A program made the position numbers and the translations under genes. The notes beneath the pieces were generated by a model that worked only from the letters and a program-made list of their open reading frames with translations, was not told where the DNA came from and searched no databases. A stretch of DNA of 64,000 nt from Agarivorans albus (GTDB lineage Bacteria > Pseudomonadota > Gammaproteobacteria > Enterobacterales > Celerinatantimonadaceae), in NCBI RefSeq assembly GCF_019670105.1, contig NZ_AP023032.1, forward strand, positions 4,674,001 to 4,738,000, written 5' to 3'. Positions 54,763 through 63,687 of the stretch are shown one piece after another. Numbering within the stretch: the stretch's first letter is position 1; each line of letters begins with the position of its first letter.

Positions 54763-56382
54763 ATGTTCAACAAAATCCGAATTCCACAGCTCTTCTTATT
54801 AAGCTCACTATTGGTATTAATAGTGGTTTCCATCCAAGCATGGAACAATACCCAGCAAATTAAAGAAACGCTTTACCAAGGTTACCAAACCCAATTAGCT
54901 AGCAACTTAGACCTAGCTACCAGCTTGGTCAATCACTACCAACAACAAGAGCAACATCTTGGTCGCGAACAAGCCCAACAACTGGCTTTAGCCGCCTTAG
55001 CCGAGCTACGCTATCAAGGTAACGAGTACTTTTGGGTAAACGATTTAGATCTTAAATTACTTATGCACCCAATTCGCCCCACCAGCATCGGTAAAGACAT
55101 GACTCAAGTGCGCGATGCTAAAGGCTTAGCCCATTGGCAAGCCATGCGCGATACCGTAAAACAACAGGGCGAAGGCGCGGTGCAATACCACTTTTTACAC
55201 CCGCAAACCCAAGTCATGCACGCCAAGCTGTCTTACGTTAAACAAGTTAAGGGCTGGAATTGGATAATTGGAACTGGCGTTTATATTGACCAAATAGACA
55301 CCCAGCTTAATAGTATCTATTTCTACACCTTGCTGCGTTTAGCATTAGCCTTTGGCTTATTTGGTTTAGTGGCATGGCTAGTTAGCCGCAGCTTGGCCGG
55401 TCAAATGCAAGAGTTAGATAGTGCCATTAAAGGCCTAGCCAAAGGTAACTACCAACAAGCTATTAAGGTGAGTGGGCGCAATGAATTCTCTAATATTGGC
55501 CAGCAGCTTGAAAGCCTACGGCTGCAAACACAAGGTTTACTGCAAGATGTAAAACACTCGAGTGATAGCCTATTAGATGCTAACAAAGACCTGGCATCGG
55601 CCACCTATACTACTCACAGCAACACCCAAAGACAGTTCTCGGAAATAGACCAAATAGCCTCAGCGATGACTGAAATGAACTGCACGGTAGAAGAAGTAGC
55701 CAACAACAGTGCAGAGACGGCCGAAGCCTCTAAGCAAGCCCTAGAGCTAGCAGGTACGAGCTTAAAGCAACAGCTAAACACCGTTAAAAGCTTAAGCGCA
55801 CTGTCGGAGCAAATGGCCTCGGCGAAACCTGCGGTTGCAGAACTACGAGATTGTAGCCAAAACATTGGCTCGGTGATTGATGTGATTAACGCAATTTCTG
55901 AACAGACCAACTTATTGGCCTTAAACGCAGCCATTGAGGCCGCCCGAGCCGGCGAGCAAGGTCGAGGGTTTGCTGTGGTCGCAGATGAAGTGCGTAACTT
56001 AGCTTCACGAACTCAACAATCTACTGAAGAGATCATGCAAACCATTGCGCAACTACAGCAAGTATCGCTCACTGTAGAAACCGAAATTGTTACTACTACC
56101 GAAGGTTTGGCGCAGCAGGCTGAGCAAGCTCAACAAAATATTCTACAAATTGAAAAAATTGAAAATATGGTGGGCAATTTAGAACAGCGTAATCAACAAA
56201 CCGCAGTGGCCACCGAGCAGCAACGTTTAGCGAGTGACGAAATTAACCAAAATGTACTCACTCTACGTGATGGTAGCGAAGCTAACGCAGGTGCAGCAGA
56301 GCAAGGTAAACAAGTACATAGCCACCTATCTGGCGTAGCAGAGGCCTTGAGTATTCACCTCAAAAACCTCCGCTTCAACTAG
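54763..56382 (+). CDS. Methyl-accepting chemotaxis protein with single Cache domain
   Basis: 539-residue chemoreceptor. TM1 at about residues 7-26; an sCache_2-type sensor ([43 protein letters not shown]); TM2 at about 187-208; HAMP; and a cytoplasmic signalling hairpin whose tip is [39 protein letters not shown]. The single Cache fold binds small organic acids or related ligands in known members. No cheA/cheW is nearby, so it feeds a chemotaxis system elsewhere. Confidence 0.94.
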   Translation: MFNKIRIPQLFLLSSLLVLIVVSIQAWNNTQQIKETLYQGYQTQLASNLDLATSLVNHYQQQEQHLGREQAQQLALAALAELRYQGNEYFWVNDLDLKLLMHPIRPTSIGKDMTQVRDAKGLAHWQAMRDTVKQQGEGAVQYHFLHPQTQVMHAKLSYVKQVKGWNWIIGTGVYIDQIDTQLNSIYFYTLLRLALAFGLFGLVAWLVSRSLAGQMQELDSAIKGLAKGNYQQAIKVSGRNEFSNIGQQLESLRLQTQGLLQDVKHSSDSLLDANKDLASATYTTHSNTQRQFSEIDQIASAMTEMNCTVEEVANNSAETAEASKQALELAGTSLKQQLNTVKSLSALSEQMASAKPAVAELRDCSQNIGSVIDVINAISEQTNLLALNAAIEAARAGEQGRGFAVVADEVRNLASRTQQSTEEIMQTIAQLQQVSLTVETEIVTTTEGLAQQAEQAQQNILQIEKIENMVGNLEQRNQQTAVATEQQRLASDEINQNVLTLRDGSEANAGAAEQGKQVHSHLSGVAEALSIHLKNLRFN

Positions 56383-56398
56383 AACCAGCTTAAGCAGG

Positions 56399-56656
56399 CT
56401 ATTCCTCGGGAATGGCCTCTTCTTCTCTGGCTTTAGCAAACTTAAACTCATAATCATCGGCAAACGGTGAGTTGTAGCCCCATTCAGGCGACTCACCCAC
56501 CTGCTTATCAAACCAAATAATTGGCGTAACTAAAAAGCGCGGCGCTTCAAATCGAATACCGTTTTCTTCGGCCTCGTAGAGTGAGCTGTTAGTTTCACAC
56601 CTTACGGTTAGCATCACCATCACGATGATAAATAACCACTTCCAAAAACCGTCCAT
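56399..56656 (-). CDS. Small hypothetical protein, 85 aa
   Basis: Not recognised. An N-terminal hydrophobic helix (FWKWLFIIVMVMLTV) is followed by Cys and a polar, acidic domain (EENGIRFEAPRFLVTPIIWFDKQ...AKAREEEAIPEE). The helix could be an uncleaved anchor or a poor lipoprotein signal, since TVRC lacks a good lipobox. The frame is free of overlaps with real genes and codon use is normal. It lies between the chemoreceptor and the HIT gene, both at close distance. Confidence 0.6.
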   Translation of the reverse strand: MDGFWKWLFIIVMVMLTVRCETNSSLYEAEENGIRFEAPRFLVTPIIWFDKQVGESPEWGYNSPFADDYEFKFAKAREEEAIPEE

Positions 56657-56694
56657 AGTTTTTCCTACTGTAAATTTGCGACTAAATTACCGTT

Positions 56695-57129
56695 TTAATA
56701 CTCAGCAACAACTTGAAAGTGTGGCTGTAAAGCCTGTTGTAACTGAGCTATTTGTTGTTGTTTTTGTTGCTCACTATAAGGTTTGGCAGGAAGCTTGCCC
56801 CATATAGGCTGTGGCCACAAAGCATCGTTGTGAAAACGCACAATATGATGCACATGCAGCTGCGGCACCATATTACCAATGGCCGCCAAGTTTAGTTTAT
56901 CACCTTTATAAAGGGCCATTACCGCTTCACTTAAGCGCTTAGATTCTCGCCAAAACTGCGCTTGTTGGCAACTATCTAATTGATATATATCACCAATATC
57001 ATTTTGCATTGGCACCAGTACTAACCAAGGAAACTGGCTGTCGTTAATCAACAGAACCCGCGATAACTCAAAATCACCCAGCCAAATGCCATCCTTTTCT
57101 AGTTGAGGATGTAACTTAAATTCGCTCAT
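56695..57129 (-). CDS. HIT-family protein
   Basis: 144-residue histidine-triad superfamily member. The active-site region is PQLHVHHIVRFHNDALWPQPIWG, a divergent HxHxxx motif. SRVLLINDSQFPWLVLVPMQND and KLNLAAIGNMVPQLHVHH complete the fold. This subfamily, often annotated as HIT domain-containing, has no defined substrate; nucleotide hydrolase or transferase activity is expected. Probably its own unit. Confidence 0.85.
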   Translation of the reverse strand: MSEFKLHPQLEKDGIWLGDFELSRVLLINDSQFPWLVLVPMQNDIGDIYQLDSCQQAQFWRESKRLSEAVMALYKGDKLNLAAIGNMVPQLHVHHIVRFHNDALWPQPIWGKLPAKPYSEQQKQQQIAQLQQALQPHFQVVAEY

Positions 57130-57297
57130 TTTATTCTCCCTTGCGGCCTTAAACTGCAGCCAACTGACAGATACTATACAGTGGTCGGCGTTTCGCTTAT
57201 CAAAAAAAGTGCTAGAATGGCGCCAACCATAATTTAAGCTGATTTAAATCTCAATAACTACCAGCCCTTGGCTGTTTAAAGAGCTATATCGACCACT

Positions 57298-58194
57298 ATG
57301 TTACGTTTTTTCCCAGCATCCTTGTTAATGATTCTTTCTGCCAGTTTAGCCATTATGAATACCGCCATGGTGGGCTCTTTAATCATTGTTTGTGGCATCA
57401 TTAAACTGTTGTTACCTAAAGGGCTTTATCCTTGGGTGGGTAAACTAACTAACTTTTTAATGTGGTGTTGGAGCGAAATGAATCGCGCCATATTTCGCTT
57501 AGTAAACAACACCGAGTTTGTGATTGAAGATAATAGCCAGCTCAGCAAAAAAAGTTGGTACTTGATGATTTGTAATCATCAAAGCTGGGCCGATATCGTA
57601 TTACTGTGCATGTTGTTTGGCTCACGTATTCCCATGCCTAAGTTTTTTCTCAAACAACAGCTTTTGTATGTGCCTTTTGTTGGTCTAGCCTGCTGGGCTT
57701 TAGACATGCCCTTTATGCGCAGATACTCGCGCCAGTACTTGCTCAAACATCCAGAAAAGCGCGGTAAAGATTTAGAATCAACCAAACGCTCTTGTGAGAA
57801 GTTTAAAACCAACCCCACAACAGTCATTAACTTTGTAGAAGGGACCCGCTTTACCCAACAAAAGCAACAACAATCCCACTCTAACTATCAACACTTATTG
57901 CCACCAAAAGCGCTGGGTATTGCTTACACCTTATCGGCTTTGGGCGAACAATTTGACCAGATTATTGATGTAACCTTGGCCTATCCCGGCACCACCGAAA
58001 CACTTCCGCCTTTTAAGGCCTTATTATCAGGTAAGCTCGATAAGGTAGTGGTGAAAATCGATACCATAGCAATCAACCGAGAGTTACGCGGCGACTACCT
58101 GCAAGATAAACAATTTAAGCGCCACTTTAAGCTTTGGCTCGATGATACTTGGCAAACTAAAGATCAATATCTACAAAGCGTACTAAAAGACTAA
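57298..58194 (+). CDS. yihG: YihG-type lysophospholipid acyltransferase
   Basis: 298-residue membrane acyltransferase of the PlsC superfamily. CNHQSWADIVLL carries the catalytic HxxxxD motif, and VNFVEGTRFT is the EGTR substrate-phosphate motif. WALDMPFMRRYSRQYLLKHPEKRGKD and SNYQHLLPPKALGIAYTLS closely follow E. coli YihG, which works as an acyl-glycerol-phosphate acyltransferase. N-terminal hydrophobic helices anchor it. Its vicinity to dsbA and srkA resembles the E. coli order. Confidence 0.92.
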   Translation: MLRFFPASLLMILSASLAIMNTAMVGSLIIVCGIIKLLLPKGLYPWVGKLTNFLMWCWSEMNRAIFRLVNNTEFVIEDNSQLSKKSWYLMICNHQSWADIVLLCMLFGSRIPMPKFFLKQQLLYVPFVGLACWALDMPFMRRYSRQYLLKHPEKRGKDLESTKRSCEKFKTNPTTVINFVEGTRFTQQKQQQSHSNYQHLLPPKALGIAYTLSALGEQFDQIIDVTLAYPGTTETLPPFKALLSGKLDKVVVKIDTIAINRELRGDYLQDKQFKRHFKLWLDDTWQTKDQYLQSVLKD

Positions 58195-58275
58195 CCCTGT
58201 TCACAATATCCAAGGCAAGATCCTGACAGCCTGATTTTACTGCTATTTTTATAGGAGTAAAAACAACGGAGAAAC

Positions 58276-59958
58276 GTGTTGCGGCGATCGCTTTGGATGC
58301 TTTATTGGCTAGTAGGCAGCTGCTGGGCAGAGGATTTTAGCCCTTGGCTAGAAGAATTTCAGCCGTCTAGCCTAAGCCAACAGCAACAAATCGAAGAGCT
58401 ACGTTGGTTTAAACAAGCCGCTCAACCCTATCAAGGCATTACTATTCGCGCTATTTCAGAGCGCATTAATACTCACTGGTACGAAGCCACCGTTATTGCC
58501 CCCTTGTTTTACCAACTCACTGGTATCAAAGTTATCCACGAGATCAGCGGTGAAGACGACGTAGTAAAAAAGCTACAAAGCCAAATGGACTTGGACATCA
58601 ACTATTACGATATCTATGTCAGTGACAGTGATTTAATTGGTGGTCACTTTCGTTCTCGCAACATCGTTAACTTAAGCCAGTTTATGCAACACCAAGGAAA
58701 AGACGTCACCTTACCCAGCCTAGATATCGATGATTTTATTGGCTTAGCCTTTACCACCGGCCCTTACGGCGATTTGTTGCAACTCCCCGACCAGCAATTC
58801 GCCAATCTTTATTGGTATCGCCAAGACTGGTTTAAGCGCCCCGAGCTACAGCAGCAATTTCAAACCATTTATGGCTACCCCTTAGCCGTTCCAGTGAACT
58901 GGTCGGCCTATGAAGACATCGCCGAATTTTTTACCGAGCACGTAAAAGAAATAGATGGGCAAAAAGTATATGGCCATATGGATTATGGTAAACGTGACCC
59001 TTCGCTAGGTTGGCGAATATCCGATGCTTGGCTTTCTATGGCAGGCATGGGTGATGTAGGTTTACCCAACGGTGTACCTGTGGATGAATGGGGCATACGT
59101 CGCCACGGTTGTCGCCCTGTGGGCGCAAGCATGAGGCGTGGCGGCGCTCTCGACTCTCCCGCTGCCATCTACGCTATTCAAAAGTATGTAGATTGGTTAA
59201 AACGTTATGCCCCTCCAGAAGCACAAAAGATGACCTTTAGCCAAGCTGGGGCCGAAATAGCCAAAGGCCACATAGCGCAACAAATTTTTTGGTATACCGC
59301 CTTTACTGCAGATTTAAGCCAACCAGACTTAGCCGTTACCGATAAAGATGGATTACCCCTATGGCGAGTAGCACCTTCACCGCGGGGTGCTTACTGGCAA
59401 CCCGGCATGAAGTCAGGCTACCAAGATGTAGGAGCTTGGACACTGGTAAAATCTACCCCTTTAAAGCGTCAACAAGCGGCATGGTTATACGCTCAATTTA
59501 ATGTCGCCAAAACGGTTTCTCTGCGTAAAACCATGGTGGGTTTAACCCCTATTCGCCAAAGCGATGTGATGTCTAAACCATTTAGTGAGCGCTCAGCCGA
59601 GCTAGGCGGCTTAGTAGAATTTTATCAAAGCAATGCGCGTAACGAATGGACGCCCACCGGACTAAATGTGCCCAATTATCCAGCTTTATCGTCGCTATGG
59701 TGGCAATACATTGGCCGCGCTAGCGACCATGGAGAAGCAGTTCCCCAGATAATGAAAGAATTGGCACAAAGCATGGACTTAGCACTAGCTAAAATTGGTA
59801 AAGACAACCCTGGTCCCTGCAGCCCTAAGCTCATCTCGGCGCAACAAGCCTCATTATGGCTGGCTCATCCCGGTTCTCCCAAACCCAAGCTGGAAAACGA
59901 AAAACCGCCGGGTAAAACCTTAAACTACACAGAGTTAATTAAACAATGGCAACCTTAA
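58276..59958 (+). CDS. Orphan periplasmic sugar/polyol-binding protein (GlpV-like)
   Basis: 560 residues with a short signal peptide (LYWLVGSCWA). The type 1 extracellular solute-binding fold is clear. Long stretches such as IRAISERINTHWYEA, VYGHMDYGKRDPSLGWR, AWLSMAGMGDVGLPNGVPVDEWGI and TVSLRKTMVGLTPIR are, from memory, those of GlpV, the glycerol-binding protein of GlpSTPQUV ABC importers. Here no ATPase or permease gene is present; the next gene is another binding protein overlapping by 13 bp. The start is GTG at 58276 with GGAG five bases upstream. The role may be sensing, or a permease may be encoded elsewhere. Confidence 0.78.
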   Translation: MLRRSLWMLYWLVGSCWAEDFSPWLEEFQPSSLSQQQQIEELRWFKQAAQPYQGITIRAISERINTHWYEATVIAPLFYQLTGIKVIHEISGEDDVVKKLQSQMDLDINYYDIYVSDSDLIGGHFRSRNIVNLSQFMQHQGKDVTLPSLDIDDFIGLAFTTGPYGDLLQLPDQQFANLYWYRQDWFKRPELQQQFQTIYGYPLAVPVNWSAYEDIAEFFTEHVKEIDGQKVYGHMDYGKRDPSLGWRISDAWLSMAGMGDVGLPNGVPVDEWGIRRHGCRPVGASMRRGGALDSPAAIYAIQKYVDWLKRYAPPEAQKMTFSQAGAEIAKGHIAQQIFWYTAFTADLSQPDLAVTDKDGLPLWRVAPSPRGAYWQPGMKSGYQDVGAWTLVKSTPLKRQQAAWLYAQFNVAKTVSLRKTMVGLTPIRQSDVMSKPFSERSAELGGLVEFYQSNARNEWTPTGLNVPNYPALSSLWWQYIGRASDHGEAVPQIMKELAQSMDLALAKIGKDNPGPCSPKLISAQQASLWLAHPGSPKPKLENEKPPGKTLNYTELIKQWQP

Positions 59959-60686
59959 AAGCCAGCTGCTTAAGTGCCAGCCTAGCCTTAAGCTTGCCAG
60001 CGCAAGGTGTTGAGCTGGTGTTTAATACCTATTTAGACCCGCCTTATGTCATCCAAGACCAAAGAGAGCTAGCAGGAGTTAATATAGAAGTTTATGAATT
60101 GCTAAAAAAACACAGCAATTTAGATATAAGTATCCGCTTGTTACCATTAAAACGCGCTTATTTGATGGCGCTCGAATCGCCCAATAACTGCGTTTTTGCT
60201 ATAGAGCGCAGCCAAGCAAGAGAGAGCTCATTTACTTGGATAAGCCCCATGTATATTAGCCGCTATGCGATTTATCAGCCGCAACAAAGCTTTACACCTT
60301 TAAGCAGCGTTGCAGATCTACAACAGCTAAAAATAGGCAGTTATTTAGGTAGTGGGATTGGCGAGTATTTGGAAAGCCTGGGGGTTGAAGTTGATTTGGC
60401 TAAAACCAACCTTAACAGTGCAAAAAAACTACAACGCCAACGTACTCAAGCTTGGGCTAGCGATATCTTGTCCTCTGCCTATGTGCATTACCATTATTCT
60501 TTAGGGATTCAAAAACAGGGGTTTGATTTTTACAGTTCACTACGCGCCATCGCGTGTAACAAAGACAGCGATGCTGGCGCTTTACAAAAACTGCAAACCA
60601 GCCTTAATCAACTACAAAAAAGCGGGAAAATAAGCAAGATATTGGCGTCTTACGAACAACAATACCAAGTGGATTTGGGTTTATAA
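59946..60686 (+). CDS. SBP_bac_3-type periplasmic binding protein
   Basis: 246 residues with a signal peptide (SLALSLPAQG) and an amino-acid-binding-protein-like fold: FNTYLDPPYVIQDQRELAGVNIEVYELL, MALESPNNCVFAIERSQARESSFTWI, and LKIGSYLGSGIGEYLESLG. It overlaps the GlpV-like gene by 13 bp, so the two are translated together. No permease follows, and a terminator comes right after. Such orphan family-3 proteins are common in Alteromonadales and often have unknown roles. Confidence 0.82.
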   Translation: MATLKASCLSASLALSLPAQGVELVFNTYLDPPYVIQDQRELAGVNIEVYELLKKHSNLDISIRLLPLKRAYLMALESPNNCVFAIERSQARESSFTWISPMYISRYAIYQPQQSFTPLSSVADLQQLKIGSYLGSGIGEYLESLGVEVDLAKTNLNSAKKLQRQRTQAWASDILSSAYVHYHYSLGIQKQGFDFYSSLRAIACNKDSDAGALQKLQTSLNQLQKSGKISKILASYEQQYQVDLGL

Positions 60687-60694
60687 AAACAAAA

Positions 60695-60716
60695 AAAGCA
60701 GCCTATTGGCTGCTTT
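60695..60716. terminator. Bidirectional terminator
   Basis: AAAGCAGCC-TATT-GGCTGCTTT, flanked by an A-run on the left. It serves the rightward binding-protein operon and the leftward dsbA gene. Confidence 0.85.
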
Positions 60717-60733
60717 ATTATCAGTACAAGAGA

Positions 60734-61339
60734 CTAGCCCTTTAAATTAACCAAGTAGCTAACTAACTCATTTAGCTCTTCAATTGATTTTACTGAGCCC
60801 GTGTTAACTTGGTACTTACCATTAACCACTAAGGCCGGCACACCGCGAATCTTATAGTTCATGGTGTTCTTTTCCATTTGCGAAACCATGCCATTCACAA
60901 CAAAGCTGCTGGCTGCGCTATCAAATTTCTTACCATCAACACCGTTGGCAACAAAGATGCTGCGAAGATCATCACGGCTGGTGAAGTTTTGACGTTTGTT
61001 ATGGATAGAATCAAAGATAGCGTTGCTAATTGCAGGCTCTACTTCTAGCATTTCTGCTGCAGCGAAAGCGCGAACCATTTCTTCACCCATTTGGCCGCCA
61101 ATAAAGCTTACGTGGTTCTTTTTGAACGCTACGCCTTCTGGTAGGGATTTTTTAATACTCTCTGCTACTGGTTCAAACTTAAAACAGTGCGGGCAGTAGT
61201 ACGAGAAAAACTCGATAACTTCTGGTTTAGCAGTAGCTGTTTGCTTAATCACATCGTAATGCGTGCCTTCTTTAAAGTCAGCCGCTATTGCCATCGGCAA
61301 AGTAAGCATTGCCATTAAACCAATCAGTAGTTTTTTCAT
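60734..61339 (-). CDS. dsbA: Periplasmic thiol:disulfide oxidoreductase DsbA
   Basis: Introduces disulfides into exported proteins. Signal peptide (LLIGLMAMLTLPMAIA), then the thioredoxin fold with the active site FSYYCPHCFKFEP and the cis-Pro loop RGVPALVVNGKY. About 201 residues. The ATG at 61339 is preferred over the GTG just before it. Re-oxidised by DsbB, not seen here. The window carries many Cys-containing exported proteins (endonuclease I, heme lipoprotein, cyclase sensors) that would be its clients. Confidence 0.97.
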   Translation of the reverse strand: MKKLLIGLMAMLTLPMAIAADFKEGTHYDVIKQTATAKPEVIEFFSYYCPHCFKFEPVAESIKKSLPEGVAFKKNHVSFIGGQMGEEMVRAFAAAEMLEVEPAISNAIFDSIHNKRQNFTSRDDLRSIFVANGVDGKKFDSAASSFVVNGMVSQMEKNTMNYKIRGVPALVVNGKYQVNTGSVKSIEELNELVSYLVNLKG

Positions 61340-61439
61340 CACTCGGTATTTCCTTCCAGTGAACTTTATAAAAAACCGAGCATAATGATTAGCACCAGCT
61401 CGGTCAATCGTTGACTATGTTGTTGACATAAATTTACGT

Positions 61440-63095
61440 TTACCAAGATCCCATTTCAAACATTACAGTGGTATCTACATCTTGATGTATTAATACCGAA
61501 TAATGTTGTTCAATTTGGTTACGTCTAATTTTTAAAGTAGGGGTAAGCAGGGCGTTATCTACGTTCCAATCCTCATTTACCACCACCACATGCGACAACT
61601 TGGCATGACTTTCTAATTGCTCATTCACCTTTTTAAGGGTGCGATTTAAGCTGGCTTCAATTTGGGCTTGCGAATGCTGTTTCATTTCAGCCGCTAACAC
61701 CACCAAAGCACAAGGCTGCGTGAGGGCGCTGCCCACCACACATACCTGCTCAACCATCGAATTTTCAGCCAAGCTCTGTTCAATAGGAACGGGGGCTACA
61801 TATTTTCCTTTCGCCGTTTTAAAACTTTCTTTTAAACGGCCAATAATTTTAACGTAACCATCATTATCTATTTCACCTTTATCTCCTGTATGCAGCCAGC
61901 CATCAACAATTGACTCCTCAGTGAGATCAGCATGTTTGTAGTAGCCCTGCATCATGCCTTCGCCCTTAGCAAGAATCTCTCCTTGCTCAGAGATTTTTAT
62001 TTCTACGCCAGGACCCGCTTTTCCGATGGTGCCAATTTTGTCGCTTCGAAAAGGTACATTTAAGGTGCCGTAAGCTAGGTTCTCGGTCATGCCCCAGGCT
62101 TCAGAGATATTTAAGCCAATGCTTTGATACCAATGCAATAATGAAGGCGCTACCGGAGCACTACCACAACCTAAAATTCGCGCCTTATTTAAACCCAAGG
62201 CCTTTTTAATTTTGAGCTTTATTAAACTAGACACCAAGGGAATAGATAACAACAACTTGAGTTTTTTCGGTGGCAGTTTTTCAAATACACCTTGCTGGAA
62301 ACGCGCCCACAAACGAGGTACCGAAATAAACAAAGTAGGCTGTACGCTGCGCAAGTTATCAGGGAAAGTATCTAAGGATTCAACAAACGACACACTAAAT
62401 TGACCGCTAAAAATGCTGGTGCCTTGAATGTAAACTCGCTCAGTAATATGCGCCAAGGGTAAGTACGACATCACCCGGTCTTCACTGCCAGCTTGCAACA
62501 CATCAATTAGCTGTTCACAGGCATAACGATATGCCTCAAAGCTAATCTCGGCGCCTTTAGGGTCACCAGTACTGCCCGAGGTATAGATAATCGTCATAAT
62601 GTCTTTTGCATCCCACAGATGATTTTTCTCAATCACCGGCATTTCCTTCAACCAATCACTCCATTGAATGTGGCAAGGCATGGTGGGATAGGGCATCGCA
62701 ACAGTTTTTAAGCCGATAGGCACGGCCGAGGCTTGCTTGCCCCATTCGTCTAACTTACCCACAAACAACAGCTTAGCTTCGCTGTGTTGAAGTACAAAAG
62801 AGATGGTATCCACACTAGCGGTGGAATAAATAGGAATGCTTACACAGCCAGCCATCATGATTGCCAGATCGGCAATAAACCATTCGGCACTATTTTTAGC
62901 TAAAATGGCCACTTTGTCGCCGGGCTCTAGGCCTTGAGACAATAAGCCTTGAGCAATTTGACCGGCTTCGCGCGCTACTACTGCCCAAGTTTTCTCATGA
63001 TATACGCCATCAATAGGCTGACGTAGGTAAACGCGCTGCGGATCCTGCTTTTGCCAATGCATTAGTGCATCAACGGGGGTGACAAAGTTTGTCAT
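61440..63095 (-). CDS. AMP-binding long-chain acyl-CoA synthetase
   Basis: Activates fatty acids to acyl-CoA through an acyl-AMP. 551 residues, of the eukaryote-like (FAA/bubblegum) branch. P-loop: IIYTSGSTGDPKGAEIS near residue 170. MSYLPLAHITERV and AWGMTENLAYG are the family motifs A4-A5, and GWLHTGDKGEIDNDGYVKIIGRLKESFKTAKGKYVAP is the hinge with the C-terminal lid Lys region. Monocistronic, between dsbA and the CYTH gene. Confidence 0.93.
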   Translation of the reverse strand: MTNFVTPVDALMHWQKQDPQRVYLRQPIDGVYHEKTWAVVAREAGQIAQGLLSQGLEPGDKVAILAKNSAEWFIADLAIMMAGCVSIPIYSTASVDTISFVLQHSEAKLLFVGKLDEWGKQASAVPIGLKTVAMPYPTMPCHIQWSDWLKEMPVIEKNHLWDAKDIMTIIYTSGSTGDPKGAEISFEAYRYACEQLIDVLQAGSEDRVMSYLPLAHITERVYIQGTSIFSGQFSVSFVESLDTFPDNLRSVQPTLFISVPRLWARFQQGVFEKLPPKKLKLLLSIPLVSSLIKLKIKKALGLNKARILGCGSAPVAPSLLHWYQSIGLNISEAWGMTENLAYGTLNVPFRSDKIGTIGKAGPGVEIKISEQGEILAKGEGMMQGYYKHADLTEESIVDGWLHTGDKGEIDNDGYVKIIGRLKESFKTAKGKYVAPVPIEQSLAENSMVEQVCVVGSALTQPCALVVLAAEMKQHSQAQIEASLNRTLKKVNEQLESHAKLSHVVVVNEDWNVDNALLTPTLKIRRNQIEQHYSVLIHQDVDTTVMFEMGSW

Positions 63096-63208
63096 TCACA
63101 ACCTCGTTACAAGTTATTCACCTTTTATATCAATCCTATACGGCTAGGCGCAGGATGCCAGTACAAATCGAAAATAAGCCGAAGTAATGTGAACAAACAC
63201 TCTGTTTA

Positions 63209-63679
63209 TCACCAGTTTTTGAAAGGATTTAAGCTAAGTTGAGAGTTATAGTATTTAGCTTGCCCTGTGACCTCTTGCCCCAGCCAGTCGGGCTTTGCAA
63301 AGCTTTCTTGCTCGCTGCTCAGCTCTACTTCGGCAACAATTAAGCCGAGGTTATCTCCAGCAAATACATCCACTTCAAATACATGTTGTGCAACAGGCAC
63401 TAAGTAGCGAACTTTATCAATGGCGCCAGGCTCACACAGTGCTAATAGCTGCTCGGCTTCGCTCAGGGGAATTTCTTTCTCCCATTCATAGCGGCTTAAA
63501 CCCGACTGATTACTTTTACCTTTAATGGTAAGAAAACCCTGCTCACCGCGAACACGCACTCGTACTGTACGTTGTTTATCACTGTTTAAGTAAGCCTGTA
63601 CAATTCGGGTTTGCTCACTCGCTTGCTTAACAAATGCATCGCTGTTAACCAAAAACTTGCGTTCTATTTCTACACTCAT
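63209..63679 (-). CDS. CYTH-domain protein
   Basis: 156-residue triphosphate tunnel metalloenzyme. It begins MSVEIERKFLVN, the EIERKF signature, followed by QAYLNSDKQRTVRVRVRGEQGFLTIKG and YEWEKEIP, where alternating Arg/Lys and Glu line the tunnel. Members hydrolyse inorganic triphosphate or related compounds. The ATG at 63679 has GAGG six bases upstream; a TTG at 63691 opens the frame but lies over the srkA stop. It follows srkA by eight bases, so it is co-transcribed with it. Confidence 0.92.
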   Translation of the reverse strand: MSVEIERKFLVNSDAFVKQASEQTRIVQAYLNSDKQRTVRVRVRGEQGFLTIKGKSNQSGLSRYEWEKEIPLSEAEQLLALCEPGAIDKVRYLVPVAQHVFEVDVFAGDNLGLIVAEVELSSEQESFAKPDWLGQEVTGQAKYYNSQLSLNPFKNW

Positions 63680-63687
63680 AACAGTCC

